A stretch of 64,000 nucleotides of DNA, taken from the NCBI RefSeq assembly GCF_003268675.1, contig NZ_CP029378.1, positions 6,758,001-6,822,000 of the forward strand, read 5' to 3'. The notes under the pieces were generated by a model. It made no database searches, had not been told where the DNA came from, and saw nothing but the letters and a program-made list of their open reading frames with translations. How positions within the stretch are numbered: position 1 is the first letter of the stretch; each line of letters starts with the position of its first letter. This document shows, in pieces, positions 34,074-42,801 of the stretch. This stretch comes from Streptomyces bacillaris (GTDB lineage: Bacteria; Actinomycetota; Actinomycetes; Streptomycetales; Streptomycetaceae). Position numbers and translations under genes: made by a program.

Positions 34074-35876
34074 ATGACTGAGTATGGCCGGGGCCCCGGC
34101 TCCGAACCGTGGCATCCCGAGGACCCCTTGTACGGGGACCAGGGATGGGGAGGCCGGCAGGCCGCCCACGGCCAGGGCCAGTACGGCGACCAGCAGCAGT
34201 CCTATCCGCAGGACCCGTACGCCCAGCAGCACCAGAACCACCAGCAGTACCCGCAGCAGCCGTCGTACGACCAGCACCAGCAGTACGGGCAGCAGCAGTA
34301 CGACCCCTCGCACCAGCAGCATCAGCAGTACGGCACCCCGCAGCAGGACCCGTACGGTCAGCAGTCCTACCCCCAGCCGCAGTACGACGGCGGCTGGGAC
34401 ACCGGGCAGGGGACCGCCGTGCCGTACGGGGCCGAGCCCCAGGACCCGTACGCCCAGCAGCAGGCGCACGGCTACGGCGAATCGCACGACTACTACGGCA
34501 CGCCCGACGCCTACCCGCCGCCGCAGCCGCCGGGCCGCCGCGAGGCCTCCGGGCAGCAGTCCCAGCAGGCCCCGCAGCAGGGGCAGCCCGAGCAGCAGGG
34601 GAAGCCGTCGACGGACTGGGACCCGGACGAGCCGCAGGAAGAGACGCATCCTTTCTTCACCGGCTCCGACGAACCCGCCGGCCGTGACTCCCGCGAGCCC
34701 CGCGACGGCGACGACGACCCGGACGACGACTCCTCGCGCGCCTCGCGCCGGGAGCGCGGCGGCGGAGAGCGCAGGGGCGGCAAGACCAAGAAGAAAAAGA
34801 GCCGCAACGGCTGCGCCTGCCTGGTCGTCTCCCTCGTCCTGGTCGGCGGCCTCAGCGGAGCGACGTACGTCGGCTACAACTTCTGGCAGGACAAGTTCGG
34901 CGCCCCGGCCGACTACGCGGGATCGGGCACGGACGAGCAGGTCGAGGTCGAGATCCCCGAGGGGGCGCTCGGCTACGACATCGCCAACATCCTGCGCAAG
35001 AAGGGCGTCATCAAGTCCTCCGACGCCTTCGTCGCGGCACAGAACGACAACCCCAAGGGCAAGTCGATCCAGGCCGGCGTCTACCTCCTCAACAAGGAGA
35101 TGTCGGGAGCCGCGGCGGTCGCCCTGATGCTCGACAACAAGAGCCAGAACCTCCTGGTGATCCCCGAGGGCACCCGTAACGTCACGGTCTACGAGAAGAT
35201 CGACGCCCGGCTCGGCCTGGACAAGGGCACCACGGAGAAGATCGCCAAGACCAAGGCGGAGTCCCTGGGCCTGCCCGACTGGGTCGAGGACAACCCGGAC
35301 GTGAAGGATCCGCTGGAGGGTTTCCTGTACCCGGCGGCGTACCCGGTGGCCAAGGGATCGAAGCCCGAGGACGCGCTGAAGCGGATGGTCACGCGGGCCA
35401 ACAAGGAGTACGACAAGCTCGACCTGGAAGCGGCCGCCAAGAAGTACAAGCTGGACGGCCCGTGGCAGGTGCTGACGGTGGCGAGTCTGGTGCAGGCGGA
35501 GGGCCTCACGCACGACGACTTCCGCAAGATGGCCGAGGTCGTCTACAACCGGCTCAAGCCCGACAACACGGTCACCAACCGCAAGGTCGAGTTCGACTCG
35601 TCGTTCAACTACCTCATGAAGCAGAGCAAGATCAAGATCAGCACCAAGGAGATCCGTTCCAACCCGGACCCGTACAACACCTACTACCACACGGGACTTC
35701 CGCCGGGGCCGATCAGCAACCCGGGCGTCGACGCCCTCAAGGCATCGCTCAACCCGACGTCGAACGGCTGGATGTTCTTCATCTCGCTCGATGGCAAGAC
35801 GACGGAATTCACGAAGACCATCGACGAGCACGAGAAGCTGAACAACAAGTGGAAGGAGCAGCAGGGACTTGGCTGA
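34074..35876 (+). CDS. mltG: Endolytic transglycosylase MltG with long Gln/Tyr-rich cytoplasmic N-terminus
   Basis: A 600-residue YceG-family enzyme. Residues 1-240 are low complexity: first Gln/Tyr/Pro/His-rich (QQYPQQPSYDQHQQYGQQQY), then acidic and basic blocks. One transmembrane helix follows (about 245-265), a LysM-like subdomain, and the extracytoplasmic catalytic domain with Glu476 in VQAEGLTHDDFRKMAEVVYNRL and the closing motif YNTYYHTGLPPGPISNPG. MltG cleaves nascent glycan strands and limits their length. ATG at 34074 with AGGGGA upstream. The long prion-like cytoplasmic region is far beyond the E. coli form (340 residues). Confidence 0.94.
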   Translation: MTEYGRGPGSEPWHPEDPLYGDQGWGGRQAAHGQGQYGDQQQSYPQDPYAQQHQNHQQYPQQPSYDQHQQYGQQQYDPSHQQHQQYGTPQQDPYGQQSYPQPQYDGGWDTGQGTAVPYGAEPQDPYAQQQAHGYGESHDYYGTPDAYPPPQPPGRREASGQQSQQAPQQGQPEQQGKPSTDWDPDEPQEETHPFFTGSDEPAGRDSREPRDGDDDPDDDSSRASRRERGGGERRGGKTKKKKSRNGCACLVVSLVLVGGLSGATYVGYNFWQDKFGAPADYAGSGTDEQVEVEIPEGALGYDIANILRKKGVIKSSDAFVAAQNDNPKGKSIQAGVYLLNKEMSGAAAVALMLDNKSQNLLVIPEGTRNVTVYEKIDARLGLDKGTTEKIAKTKAESLGLPDWVEDNPDVKDPLEGFLYPAAYPVAKGSKPEDALKRMVTRANKEYDKLDLEAAAKKYKLDGPWQVLTVASLVQAEGLTHDDFRKMAEVVYNRLKPDNTVTNRKVEFDSSFNYLMKQSKIKISTKEIRSNPDPYNTYYHTGLPPGPISNPGVDALKASLNPTSNGWMFFISLDGKTTEFTKTIDEHEKLNNKWKEQQGLG

Positions 35877-36699
35877 TATCCGACGCCGGGCCGCCGTCCT
35901 CGGCTCGCCCATCGCCCACTCGCTCTCCCCGGTGCTGCACCGCGCCGCCTACGCCGAACTCGGCCTCGACGACTGGTCCTACGACCGGTTCGAGGTCGAC
36001 GAGGCGGCGCTGCCCGGCTTCGTCGAGGGGCTGGACGCCTCGTGGGCGGGGCTGTCCCTGACCATGCCGCTCAAGCGGGCGGTCATCCCGCTGCTGGACG
36101 AGATCAGCCCGACGGCGGCCTCCGTGGAGGCCGTCAACACGGTCGTGTTCACCGAGGACGGGCGCCGGGTCGGTGACAACACGGATATCCCGGGCATGAT
36201 CGCCGCCCTGCGGGAGCGCGGCGTCGAGAAGGTCGAGTCCGCCGCGATCCTGGGCGCCGGAGCCACCGCCTCCTCCGCCCTCGCCGCGCTCGCGGTGATC
36301 TGTGCCGGACCGGTCACCGCCTACGTACGCAGCAAGGAGCGCGGCGACGAGATGCGCGGCTGGGGGCAGCGGCTCGGCGTGGACGTCCGGGTGGCCGACT
36401 GGGCCGACGGCGCGCAGGCCCTCGACGCACCGCTCGCCATCGCCACCACCCCGGCGGGCACCACCGACGCCCTCGCCACCGGCGTACCGGAGCGGCCGGG
36501 CATCCTCTTCGACGTGCTGTACGAGCCCTGGCCGACGCCCCTCGCCGCCGCCTGGTCGGCGCGCGGCGGAGCCGTCGTCGGCGGGCTCGACCTCCTCGTC
36601 CACCAGGCGCTGCTCCAGGTCGAGCAGATGACGGGCCGGTCCCCGGCCCCGCTGGCGGCCATGCGGCGGGCCGGGGAAGCGGCGCTCGCGGGGCGCTGA
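35869..36699 (+). CDS. aroE: Shikimate dehydrogenase
   Basis: A 276-residue NADP-dependent reductase converting 3-dehydroshikimate to shikimate. The substrate-binding motif AVLGSPIAHSLSPVLHRAAY (near 10-29) is intact, as are SLTMPLKRA with the catalytic Lys, NTDIPG with the Asp, and the nucleotide-binding ILGAGATASSAL. TTG at 35869 overlaps the mltG stop region by eight bases. It starts the shikimate cluster aroE-aroC-aroKB-aroQ, though a 146-bp gap separates it from aroC. Confidence 0.94.
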   Translation: MADIRRRAAVLGSPIAHSLSPVLHRAAYAELGLDDWSYDRFEVDEAALPGFVEGLDASWAGLSLTMPLKRAVIPLLDEISPTAASVEAVNTVVFTEDGRRVGDNTDIPGMIAALRERGVEKVESAAILGAGATASSALAALAVICAGPVTAYVRSKERGDEMRGWGQRLGVDVRVADWADGAQALDAPLAIATTPAGTTDALATGVPERPGILFDVLYEPWPTPLAAAWSARGGAVVGGLDLLVHQALLQVEQMTGRSPAPLAAMRRAGEAALAGR

Positions 36700-36845
36700 C
36701 GCATTCGACCTGATGAACAGGCGTCCGGTTGCTGGACCGGCGGCCGGACACCGTCCACAGTCGTGGGAGGATCGACGGCGGCGGGCCGGGGCCGCGCACC
36801 CGGCCGTGCCGTCGCATTTTTCAGGCGCGAGCATGAGGAGCACCG

Positions 36846-38030
36846 TTGAGCAGGTTGCGCTGGCTGACCGCAGGCGAGTCGCACGGTCCCGCACTGGTGG
36901 CGACGCTGGAGGGCCTTCCCGCCGGCGTCCCGGTGACGACGGAGATGGTCGCCGAGGCGCTCGCCCGGCGACGGCTCGGTTACGGCCGCGGGGCTCGGAT
37001 GAAGTTCGAGCAGGACGAGGTCACCTTCCTCGGCGGCGTACGGCACGGGCTCACCATGGGCTCCCCGGTCGCCGTCATGGTCGGCAACACCGAGTGGCCC
37101 AAGTGGGAGCAGGTCATGGCGGCCGACCCGGTCGACCCCGCCGTGCTGGCCGAGTCGGCCCGTAACGCCCCGCTGACCCGGCCCCGCCCCGGCCACGCCG
37201 ACCTGGCCGGGATGCAGAAGTACGGCTTCGACGAGGCCCGGCCTGTCCTGGAGCGCGCCAGCGCCCGGGAGACCGCCGCCCGCGTCGCCCTCGGGGCCGT
37301 CGCCCGCTCCTACCTCAAGGAGACGGCGGGCATCGAGATCGTCAGCCATGTCGTCGAGCTGGCCGCCGCGAAGGCGCCGTACGGCGTCTACCCGGTCCCC
37401 GCCGACGTGGCGAAGCTGGACGCCGACCCGGTCCGCTGCCTGGACGCCGACGCCTCCAAGGCGATGGTGGCCGAGATCGACCAGGCCCACAAGGACGGCG
37501 ACACCCTCGGCGGGGTCGTCGAGGTGCTGGCGTACGGCGTGCCCGTCGGGCTCGGCTCGCACGTCCACTGGGACCGCCGCCTGGACGCCCGGCTCGCCGC
37601 CGCGCTCATGGGCATCCAGGCCATCAAGGGCGTCGAGGTCGGGGACGGCTTCGAGCTGGCCCGGGTCCCCGGCTCCCAGGCGCACGACGAGATCGTCGCC
37701 ACCGAGGACGGCATCAGGCGCACCTCCGGCCGCTCCGGCGGCACCGAGGGCGGGCTCACCACCGGCGAGCTGCTGCGGGTCCGCGCCGCGATGAAGCCCA
37801 TCGCCACCGTGCCGCGCGCCCTGGCCACCGTGGACGTCACCACCGGCGAGGCCGCCAAGGCCCACCACCAGCGCTCCGACGTCTGCGCCGTCCCCGCCGC
37901 GGGCATCGTCGCGGAGGCGATGGTCGCCCTGGTCCTGGCCGACGCCGTCGCGGAGAAGTTCGGCGGCGACAGCGTGGCCGAGACCCACCGCAACGTCCAG
38001 TCGTACCTCGACCACCTCCAGATCCGATGA
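36846..38030 (+). CDS. aroC: Chorismate synthase
   Basis: A 394-residue FMN-dependent enzyme making chorismate from EPSP, the last shikimate step. Signatures GESHGPALVATLEGLPAG, RRRLGYGRGARMKFEQDEV and RPRPGHADLAGMQKYG are present, plus the FMN-binding C-terminal SDVCAVPAAGIVAEAM. TTG at 36846 is chosen for the strong GAGGAG five bases upstream and the conserved SRLRWLTAGESHG start. The stop overlaps the aroK ATG (ATGA). Full length. Confidence 0.96.
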   Translation: MSRLRWLTAGESHGPALVATLEGLPAGVPVTTEMVAEALARRRLGYGRGARMKFEQDEVTFLGGVRHGLTMGSPVAVMVGNTEWPKWEQVMAADPVDPAVLAESARNAPLTRPRPGHADLAGMQKYGFDEARPVLERASARETAARVALGAVARSYLKETAGIEIVSHVVELAAAKAPYGVYPVPADVAKLDADPVRCLDADASKAMVAEIDQAHKDGDTLGGVVEVLAYGVPVGLGSHVHWDRRLDARLAAALMGIQAIKGVEVGDGFELARVPGSQAHDEIVATEDGIRRTSGRSGGTEGGLTTGELLRVRAAMKPIATVPRALATVDVTTGEAAKAHHQRSDVCAVPAAGIVAEAMVALVLADAVAEKFGGDSVAETHRNVQSYLDHLQIR

Positions 38031-39664
38031 GCGGCCCCCTGGTCGTCCTCGTCGGCCCCATGGGCGTCGGCAAGTCCACCGTCGGCGAGCTGCTCGCCGC
38101 CCGGCTCGGCACCACCTACCGGGACACCGACGCGGACGTCGTCGCCGAGGCGGGCAAACCGATCGCGGAGATCTTCTACGACGAGGGTGAGGAGCACTTC
38201 CGCGCCCTGGAGCGCCGGGCGGTCGCCGCGGCCGTCGCCGGACACGCGGGCGTCCTCTCCCTCGGGGGCGGAGCAGTCCTGGACGGGACGACCAGGGAAC
38301 TGCTGGCCGGCCACCCGGTCGTCTACCTCTCCATGGACGTGGAGGAGGCGGTCCGCCGGGTGGGACTGGGCGCCGCCCGCCCGCTCCTGGCCGTCAACCC
38401 GCGCCGGCAGTGGCGCGAGCTGATGGACGCCCGCCGCCACCTCTACGAAGAGGTGGCCCGCACGGTCGTCGCCACCGACGACCGCACCCCCGAAGAGGTC
38501 GCCCAGGCGATCATCGACGCACTGGAACTGCCGGAGGGCGCAGCCGCCCCCGGCGTGGAGAGCACCGGCATGACGCAGCAGGCCCCCACCCGCATCCAGG
38601 TCGCAGGCTCGGCGGGCTCCGACCCGTACGAGGTCCTCGTCGGCCACCAGCTCCTCGGCGAGCTGCCCCAGCTCATCGGCGACCGCGCGAAGCGGGTCGC
38701 CGTCCTGCACCCCGAGGCGCTGGCCGAGACCGGTGAGGCGGTCCGCCAGGACCTGGCCGACCAGGGGTACGAGGCCATCGCCATCCAGCTGCCCAACGCG
38801 GAGGAGGCCAAGACCGTCGAGGTCGCCGCCTACTGCTGGAAGGCGCTCGGCCAGACCGGTTTCACCCGCACCGACGTCATCGTCGGCATCGGCGGCGGCG
38901 CCACCACGGACGTCGCCGGGTTCGTCGCCGCCAGCTGGCTGCGCGGGGTGCGCTGGATCGCGATCCCCACCACCGTGCTCGGCATGGTCGACGCGGCCGT
39001 CGGCGGCAAGACCGGCATCAACACCGCCGAGGGCAAGAACCTGGTCGGCGCCTTCCACCCGCCCGCCGGAGTCCTCTGCGACCTCGCCGCGCTGGAGTCG
39101 CTGCCGGTCAACGACTACGTCTCCGGCATGGCCGAGATCATCAAGGCCGGTTTCATCGCGGACCCGGTCATCCTCGACCTGATCGAGGCCGACCCGGAGG
39201 CCGCCCGCACGCCCGCCGGACCGCACACCGCCGAGCTGATCGAGCGCTCCATCCGGGTCAAGGCCGAGGTCGTCTCCAGCGACCTCAAGGAGTCCGGCCT
39301 CCGCGAGATCCTCAACTACGGCCACACCCTGGGCCACGCCATCGAGAAGAACGAGCGCTACAAGTGGCGCCACGGGGCGGCCGTCTCCATCGGCATGGTC
39401 TTCGCCGCCGAGCTGGGCCGGCTCGCCGGACGCCTCGACGACGCCACCGCCGACCGGCACCGCACCATCCTTCAGTCGGTGGGCCTGCCGCTCACCTACC
39501 GCGGCGACCAGTGGCCCAAGCTCCTGGAGAACATGAAGGTAGACAAGAAGTCCCGCGGCGACCTGCTGCGCTTCATCGTCCTGGACGCCCTCGGCAAGCC
39601 CACCGTCCTGGAGGGCCCCGACCCGGCCGTGCTGCTCGCCGCCTACGGGGAGGTCTCCGCGTGA
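38027..39664 (+). CDS. aroKB: Fused shikimate kinase / 3-dehydroquinate synthase (AroK-AroB)
   Basis: A single 545-codon frame holds two enzymes. Residues 1-172 are shikimate kinase (Walker A GPMGVGKST at 10-18; shikimate-binding D-T-D and GGGAV segments). Residues 182-545 are 3-dehydroquinate synthase, with the NAD-binding GIGGGATTDVAGF near 285 and metal ligands in NYGHTLGHAIEK and RHGAAVSIGM near 430-450. They are normally separate adjacent genes in streptomycetes. Met182 (ATG 38570) sits exactly at the AroB N-terminus with GGAG nine bases upstream, so free AroB could also be made by internal initiation. The junction TGA is one base out of frame. Stop overlaps the aroQ GTG. Confidence 0.88.
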   Translation: MSGPLVVLVGPMGVGKSTVGELLAARLGTTYRDTDADVVAEAGKPIAEIFYDEGEEHFRALERRAVAAAVAGHAGVLSLGGGAVLDGTTRELLAGHPVVYLSMDVEEAVRRVGLGAARPLLAVNPRRQWRELMDARRHLYEEVARTVVATDDRTPEEVAQAIIDALELPEGAAAPGVESTGMTQQAPTRIQVAGSAGSDPYEVLVGHQLLGELPQLIGDRAKRVAVLHPEALAETGEAVRQDLADQGYEAIAIQLPNAEEAKTVEVAAYCWKALGQTGFTRTDVIVGIGGGATTDVAGFVAASWLRGVRWIAIPTTVLGMVDAAVGGKTGINTAEGKNLVGAFHPPAGVLCDLAALESLPVNDYVSGMAEIIKAGFIADPVILDLIEADPEAARTPAGPHTAELIERSIRVKAEVVSSDLKESGLREILNYGHTLGHAIEKNERYKWRHGAAVSIGMVFAAELGRLAGRLDDATADRHRTILQSVGLPLTYRGDQWPKLLENMKVDKKSRGDLLRFIVLDALGKPTVLEGPDPAVLLAAYGEVSA

Positions 39665-40101
39665 CCCGCAGGGTCCTCGTCCTCAACGGCCCCAACCTCG
39701 GCCGCCTCGGCTCCCGCGAACCCGACGTCTACGGAGCCACCTCCTACGCCGGGCTCGTCGACACCTGCACCGCGCTCGGCAAGGAGCTGGGCTTCGACGT
39801 CGACGTACGGGAGACGAACGACGAGGGCGAACTGATCCGCTGGCTCCACGAGGCGGCGGACGGATCGATCCCGGTCGTCCTCAACCCGGGCGCCTTCACG
39901 CACTACTCGTACGGGATGCGGGACGCGGCCGCGCAGCGCAGCGCACCGCTGATCGAGGTGCACATCTCCAACCCGTACGCCCGCGAGGAGTTCCGGCACA
40001 CCTCGGTGGTCGCCCCGGTGGCCACGGGCACGATCGCCGGGTTCGGCATCGGCTCCTACCGGCTCGCCCTGCGCGCCCTGGCCGACGAACTGACGGGCTG
40101 A
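39661..40101 (+). CDS. aroQ: 3-dehydroquinate dehydratase, type II
   Basis: A 146-residue dodecameric-type dehydroquinase. The flexible-lid motif LNGPNLGRLGSREPDVYG with catalytic Arg and Tyr is present, as are NPGAFTHYSYGMRDA and the His in EVHISNPYAREEFRHTS. It catalyses the third shikimate step. GTG at 39661 overlaps the aroKB stop. A terminator follows, closing the cluster. Type II enzymes are standard in streptomycetes. Confidence 0.95.
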   Translation: MTRRVLVLNGPNLGRLGSREPDVYGATSYAGLVDTCTALGKELGFDVDVRETNDEGELIRWLHEAADGSIPVVLNPGAFTHYSYGMRDAAAQRSAPLIEVHISNPYAREEFRHTSVVAPVATGTIAGFGIGSYRLALRALADELTG

Positions 40102-40133
40102 CAGTCCCCGGTGCCCACGGGCACTCCGCACCC

Positions 40134-40165
40134 TCCCGGGCCGTTCACCCTGAGACGGCCCGGGA
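40134..40165 (+). terminator. Hairpin after the aro cluster
   Basis: TCCCGGGCCGT (40134-40144) pairs with ACGGCCCGGGA (40155-40165) over 11 bp with a 10-base loop. It lies 33 bases past the aroQ stop. A smaller GTGCCC/GGGCAC hairpin precedes it. Confidence 0.7.
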
Positions 40166-40223
40166 AGGTACGGTAGCCGTCCCATCAGCGTCAGTCGCAG
40201 TTACGAGACGGAGTGGCCACCGG

Positions 40224-41554
40224 ATGCAGCACCCAGTGGGGGCCCCGCTGCCGCCGCCCCAAGGACCCGGGAACGGGCTGCCGGGCCGGCCGCACCAGGA
40301 CCGGCACCCCGGCCCCGCCGGCCCGCCCCCGATACCTCAGCAACCACCGGTTGCGGGGCAGGCGCCGCAGCCGTCGGCGCACGGGCACGGTGCTCAGCCT
40401 CCGGCTCCTGGGCAGGCGCCGGGGTCTCCGGCGCACGGTCAGGCCGCCCAGCCGCCCGCGCCCGGCCAGGCGCCGCAGGTTCCAGCCTCCGGTCAGGCTG
40501 CGCCCCCTCCGGCCCCCGAGCAGGCTCCCCATCCTCCGGCGCACGGACACGGTGCTCAGCCTCCGGCTCCTGGGCAGGCGCCTCAGCCCCAGGCCACCAC
40601 CGGCCGGAGTCACCAGCCCCCGGCGCACGGTCACCCCGCCCAGCCGCCCGCGCCCGGCCAGGCGCCTCAGCCCCAAGGCCCCGGTCAGGCTCCGCAGCCC
40701 CAGGCGCACGGTCACGTCTCGCAGCCCTCGCCCCCCGGCCCGGCTGCCCAGCCGCCCGCACCCGGCCAGGCCCCCAGCACCCCGCTCCGGGCCACGCCCC
40801 GCCGCCTCCCGCCCCCACTCAGGCCCCGCAGGGGCCGGCCCAGGGGCACGCGTCGCAGCCGCAGGCCCAGCTCTACGGCTGGGGCGGCACCGGGCCCACC
40901 CCGCCGCCCTCCGGCGGGCAGGTCACCGGGCATGTCCAGCTGCCCCCGGGCGGGCCCGTCCCGCTCCCCGCGCCGCCCGCCGAGCCGGGCACCGGCAGTG
41001 CCACGCTCGCCGTGCTGCTGATCGGGCCGGCCGGTGCGGGCAAGACCACCGTGGCCCGGCTCTGGGCGGCCCGCCGCCGGGTGCCCACCGCGCATGTGTC
41101 CCTGGACGACGTCCGCGAGTGGGTCTGCTCCGGGTTCGCCGACCCGCAGGCGGGCTGGAACGACCACTCCGAGGCCCAGTACCGGCTGGCCCGCCGCACC
41201 TGCGGCTTCGCCGCCCGTAACTTCCTCGCCAACGGCATCTCCTGCATCCTCGACGACGCCGTCTTCCCCGACCGCCCGGTCGTCGGCCTCGGCGGCTGGA
41301 AGCGCCATGTGGGGCCCGGGCTGCTCCCCGTCGTGCTGCTCCCCGGCCTGGAGGTCGTCCTGGAGCGCAACGCCGCCCGCAGCGGCAACCGCCGCCTCTC
41401 CGACGAGGAGGTCGCCCGCATCCACGGCCGGATGGCCGGCTGGTACGGCTCCGGCCTCCCGATCATCGACAACTCGACGTACGACGTGGAGACCACGGCC
41501 CGGGTCCTGGACGACGTGCTGGCCCGCTCCATCGCCTCCCCGCCCGCCTGGTAG
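40224..41554 (+). pseudogene. P-loop kinase-like protein with Pro/Gln/Ala-rich N-terminus, broken by a 1-base frameshift
   Basis: The reading frame from ATG 40224 codes a low-complexity N-terminus of repeated QPPAPGQAPQ/AHGHGA units. At about 40779-40783 the sense jumps to the +2 frame, where APGHAPPPPAPTQAPQGPAQ continues the same style and leads into a P-loop domain (Walker A GPAGAGKTT; then ILDDAVFPDRPVVG; 180 residues to the TAG at 41552). Adding one C to the C-run at 40780-40783 restores one 443-residue frame. The kinase domain itself is intact and resembles zeta-toxin/polynucleotide-kinase-like AAA folds. The shift could be a real mutation, slippage, or a sequencing error in a homopolymer. 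Function unknown. Confidence 0.72.
40376..40775 (+). repeat. Imperfect repeats coding (A)QPPAPGQAPQ units
   Basis: Words such as CCGCCCGCGCCCGGCCAGGC and GGCGCACGGTCA recur seven or more times, coding Gln-Ala-Pro and Ala-His-Gly-His repeats. The frameshift lies at the 3' edge of this tract, a setting prone to slippage. Confidence 0.75.
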
Positions 41555-41644
41555 CGGCCGGCCGGAGCGGCGGCCCCCGCGCCCGTCCCCCCGGTCGGCT
41601 GCGCCGACCGAGCGAGGAGCCGCTCCCGCTCGTACGCTCGGAGC

Positions 41645-42751
41645 ATGTCTGAGGTGCACGCCGTCCGACGCGGGCTGCTCCGCGACCGGTGCGCCGCCGC
41701 GGGGTCCGCGGCCGCGCTGGTCTCCCGCCCCGCCAACGTCCGCTATCTCGCGGGCGGAGCGCCTCCCGGCGCCGTGCTGCTGCTCGGCCCCGGCGAGGAC
41801 GTCCTGCTCTGCCCCCGCGCCCCGAGCGGCGAGTCCGGCCACGGGCGCCCCGACGAGGCGCTCCGGGTCGACGTCCTGCCCGTACCGGACGGGGACCCGG
41901 TGGTGGAGGCCGCCGGTCTCGCCGCCGCCTCCGGGGCGGATTCGCTCGCCGTGGAGGAGCACGACCTGACCGTGGCCCGGCACCGGGCCATGGCGAAGGC
42001 CGCACCGCGCCTGCTCCTGGCCGATCTGGGCTTCACCGTGGAACAGCAGCGGATCGTCAAGGACGAGGAGGAGATCGGCTGTCTGCGGATCGCCGCCGAG
42101 ATCACCGACCAGGCCCTTGGTGAACTCCTCGAATCGATCCTCGTCGGCCGCACCGAACGCCATCTCGCCCTGGAGCTGGAGCGCCGCCTTGTCGACCACG
42201 GAGCGGACGGCCCCGCCTTCGCCACCTCCGTCGCCACCGGCCCCAACTCCGGCCAGGGACGCCACCGTCCCACGGACCGCCGGGTGGAGGAGGGCGATTT
42301 CCTCTCCGTCCGCCTCGGCGCGAGCTACCACGGCTACCGCTGCGAGATCGGCCGTACCTTCGTCATCGGCACCGCCCCCGCCGAGTGGCAGATCGAGCTG
42401 TACGACCTCGTTTTCGCCGCTCAGCGGGGCGGCCGGGAGGCCCTCGCACCCGGCGCCGCCTACCGCGAGGTGGACCGCGCGGCCCGTCATCCGCTGGAGT
42501 CGGCGGGGTACGGGGAGGGCCTCCAGCCGTGGACCGGACACGGTGTGGGGCTCGAAATCGAGGAGGACCCGCAATTGGCACCGACAGCCATGGGTAAACT
42601 GGACGCTTGTGTGCCGGTCACCGTCGAACCGGGGGTCCACCTCCCGGGCCGGGGCGGTGTCCGGATCGATGACACGCTCGTCGTGCGCCCCGAGGCGGAC
42701 GGCGGACCCGAGCTACTCACCATGACGACCAAGGAACTGCTCGCGCTCTAG
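41645..42751 (+). CDS. Xaa-Pro aminopeptidase-like (M24) protein with degenerate metal ligands
   Basis: A 368-residue protein with the two-domain pita-bread fold of M24 peptidases. Of the five metal ligands, His299 (WTGHGVGLEI) and Glu328 (VTVEPGVHLPGRGGV) are kept. The first Asp is Arg223 (SVRLGA instead of VDLGA), the second is Glu234 (CEIGRTF instead of SDITRTF), and the last Glu is Asp342 (RIDDT instead of RIEDT). It may therefore be a weak or non-hydrolytic member. It lies 50 bp before efp, a placement common for pepQ homologues in many bacteria. ATG at 41645. Confidence 0.85.
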   Translation: MSEVHAVRRGLLRDRCAAAGSAAALVSRPANVRYLAGGAPPGAVLLLGPGEDVLLCPRAPSGESGHGRPDEALRVDVLPVPDGDPVVEAAGLAAASGADSLAVEEHDLTVARHRAMAKAAPRLLLADLGFTVEQQRIVKDEEEIGCLRIAAEITDQALGELLESILVGRTERHLALELERRLVDHGADGPAFATSVATGPNSGQGRHRPTDRRVEEGDFLSVRLGASYHGYRCEIGRTFVIGTAPAEWQIELYDLVFAAQRGGREALAPGAAYREVDRAARHPLESAGYGEGLQPWTGHGVGLEIEEDPQLAPTAMGKLDACVPVTVEPGVHLPGRGGVRIDDTLVVRPEADGGPELLTMTTKELLAL

Positions 42752-42801
42752 CGCGCATCCCCGGTCGTTCCACCAGCTTCAGTCCAGGAGATTCCGCAAC
42801 C

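Noticed and set aside
41012..41554. The 180-residue P-loop frame as a complete gene
   Set aside because: The sequence just upstream in the same frame continues the Pro/Gln-rich style of the preceding frame, so this is the 3' part of a longer frameshifted gene.
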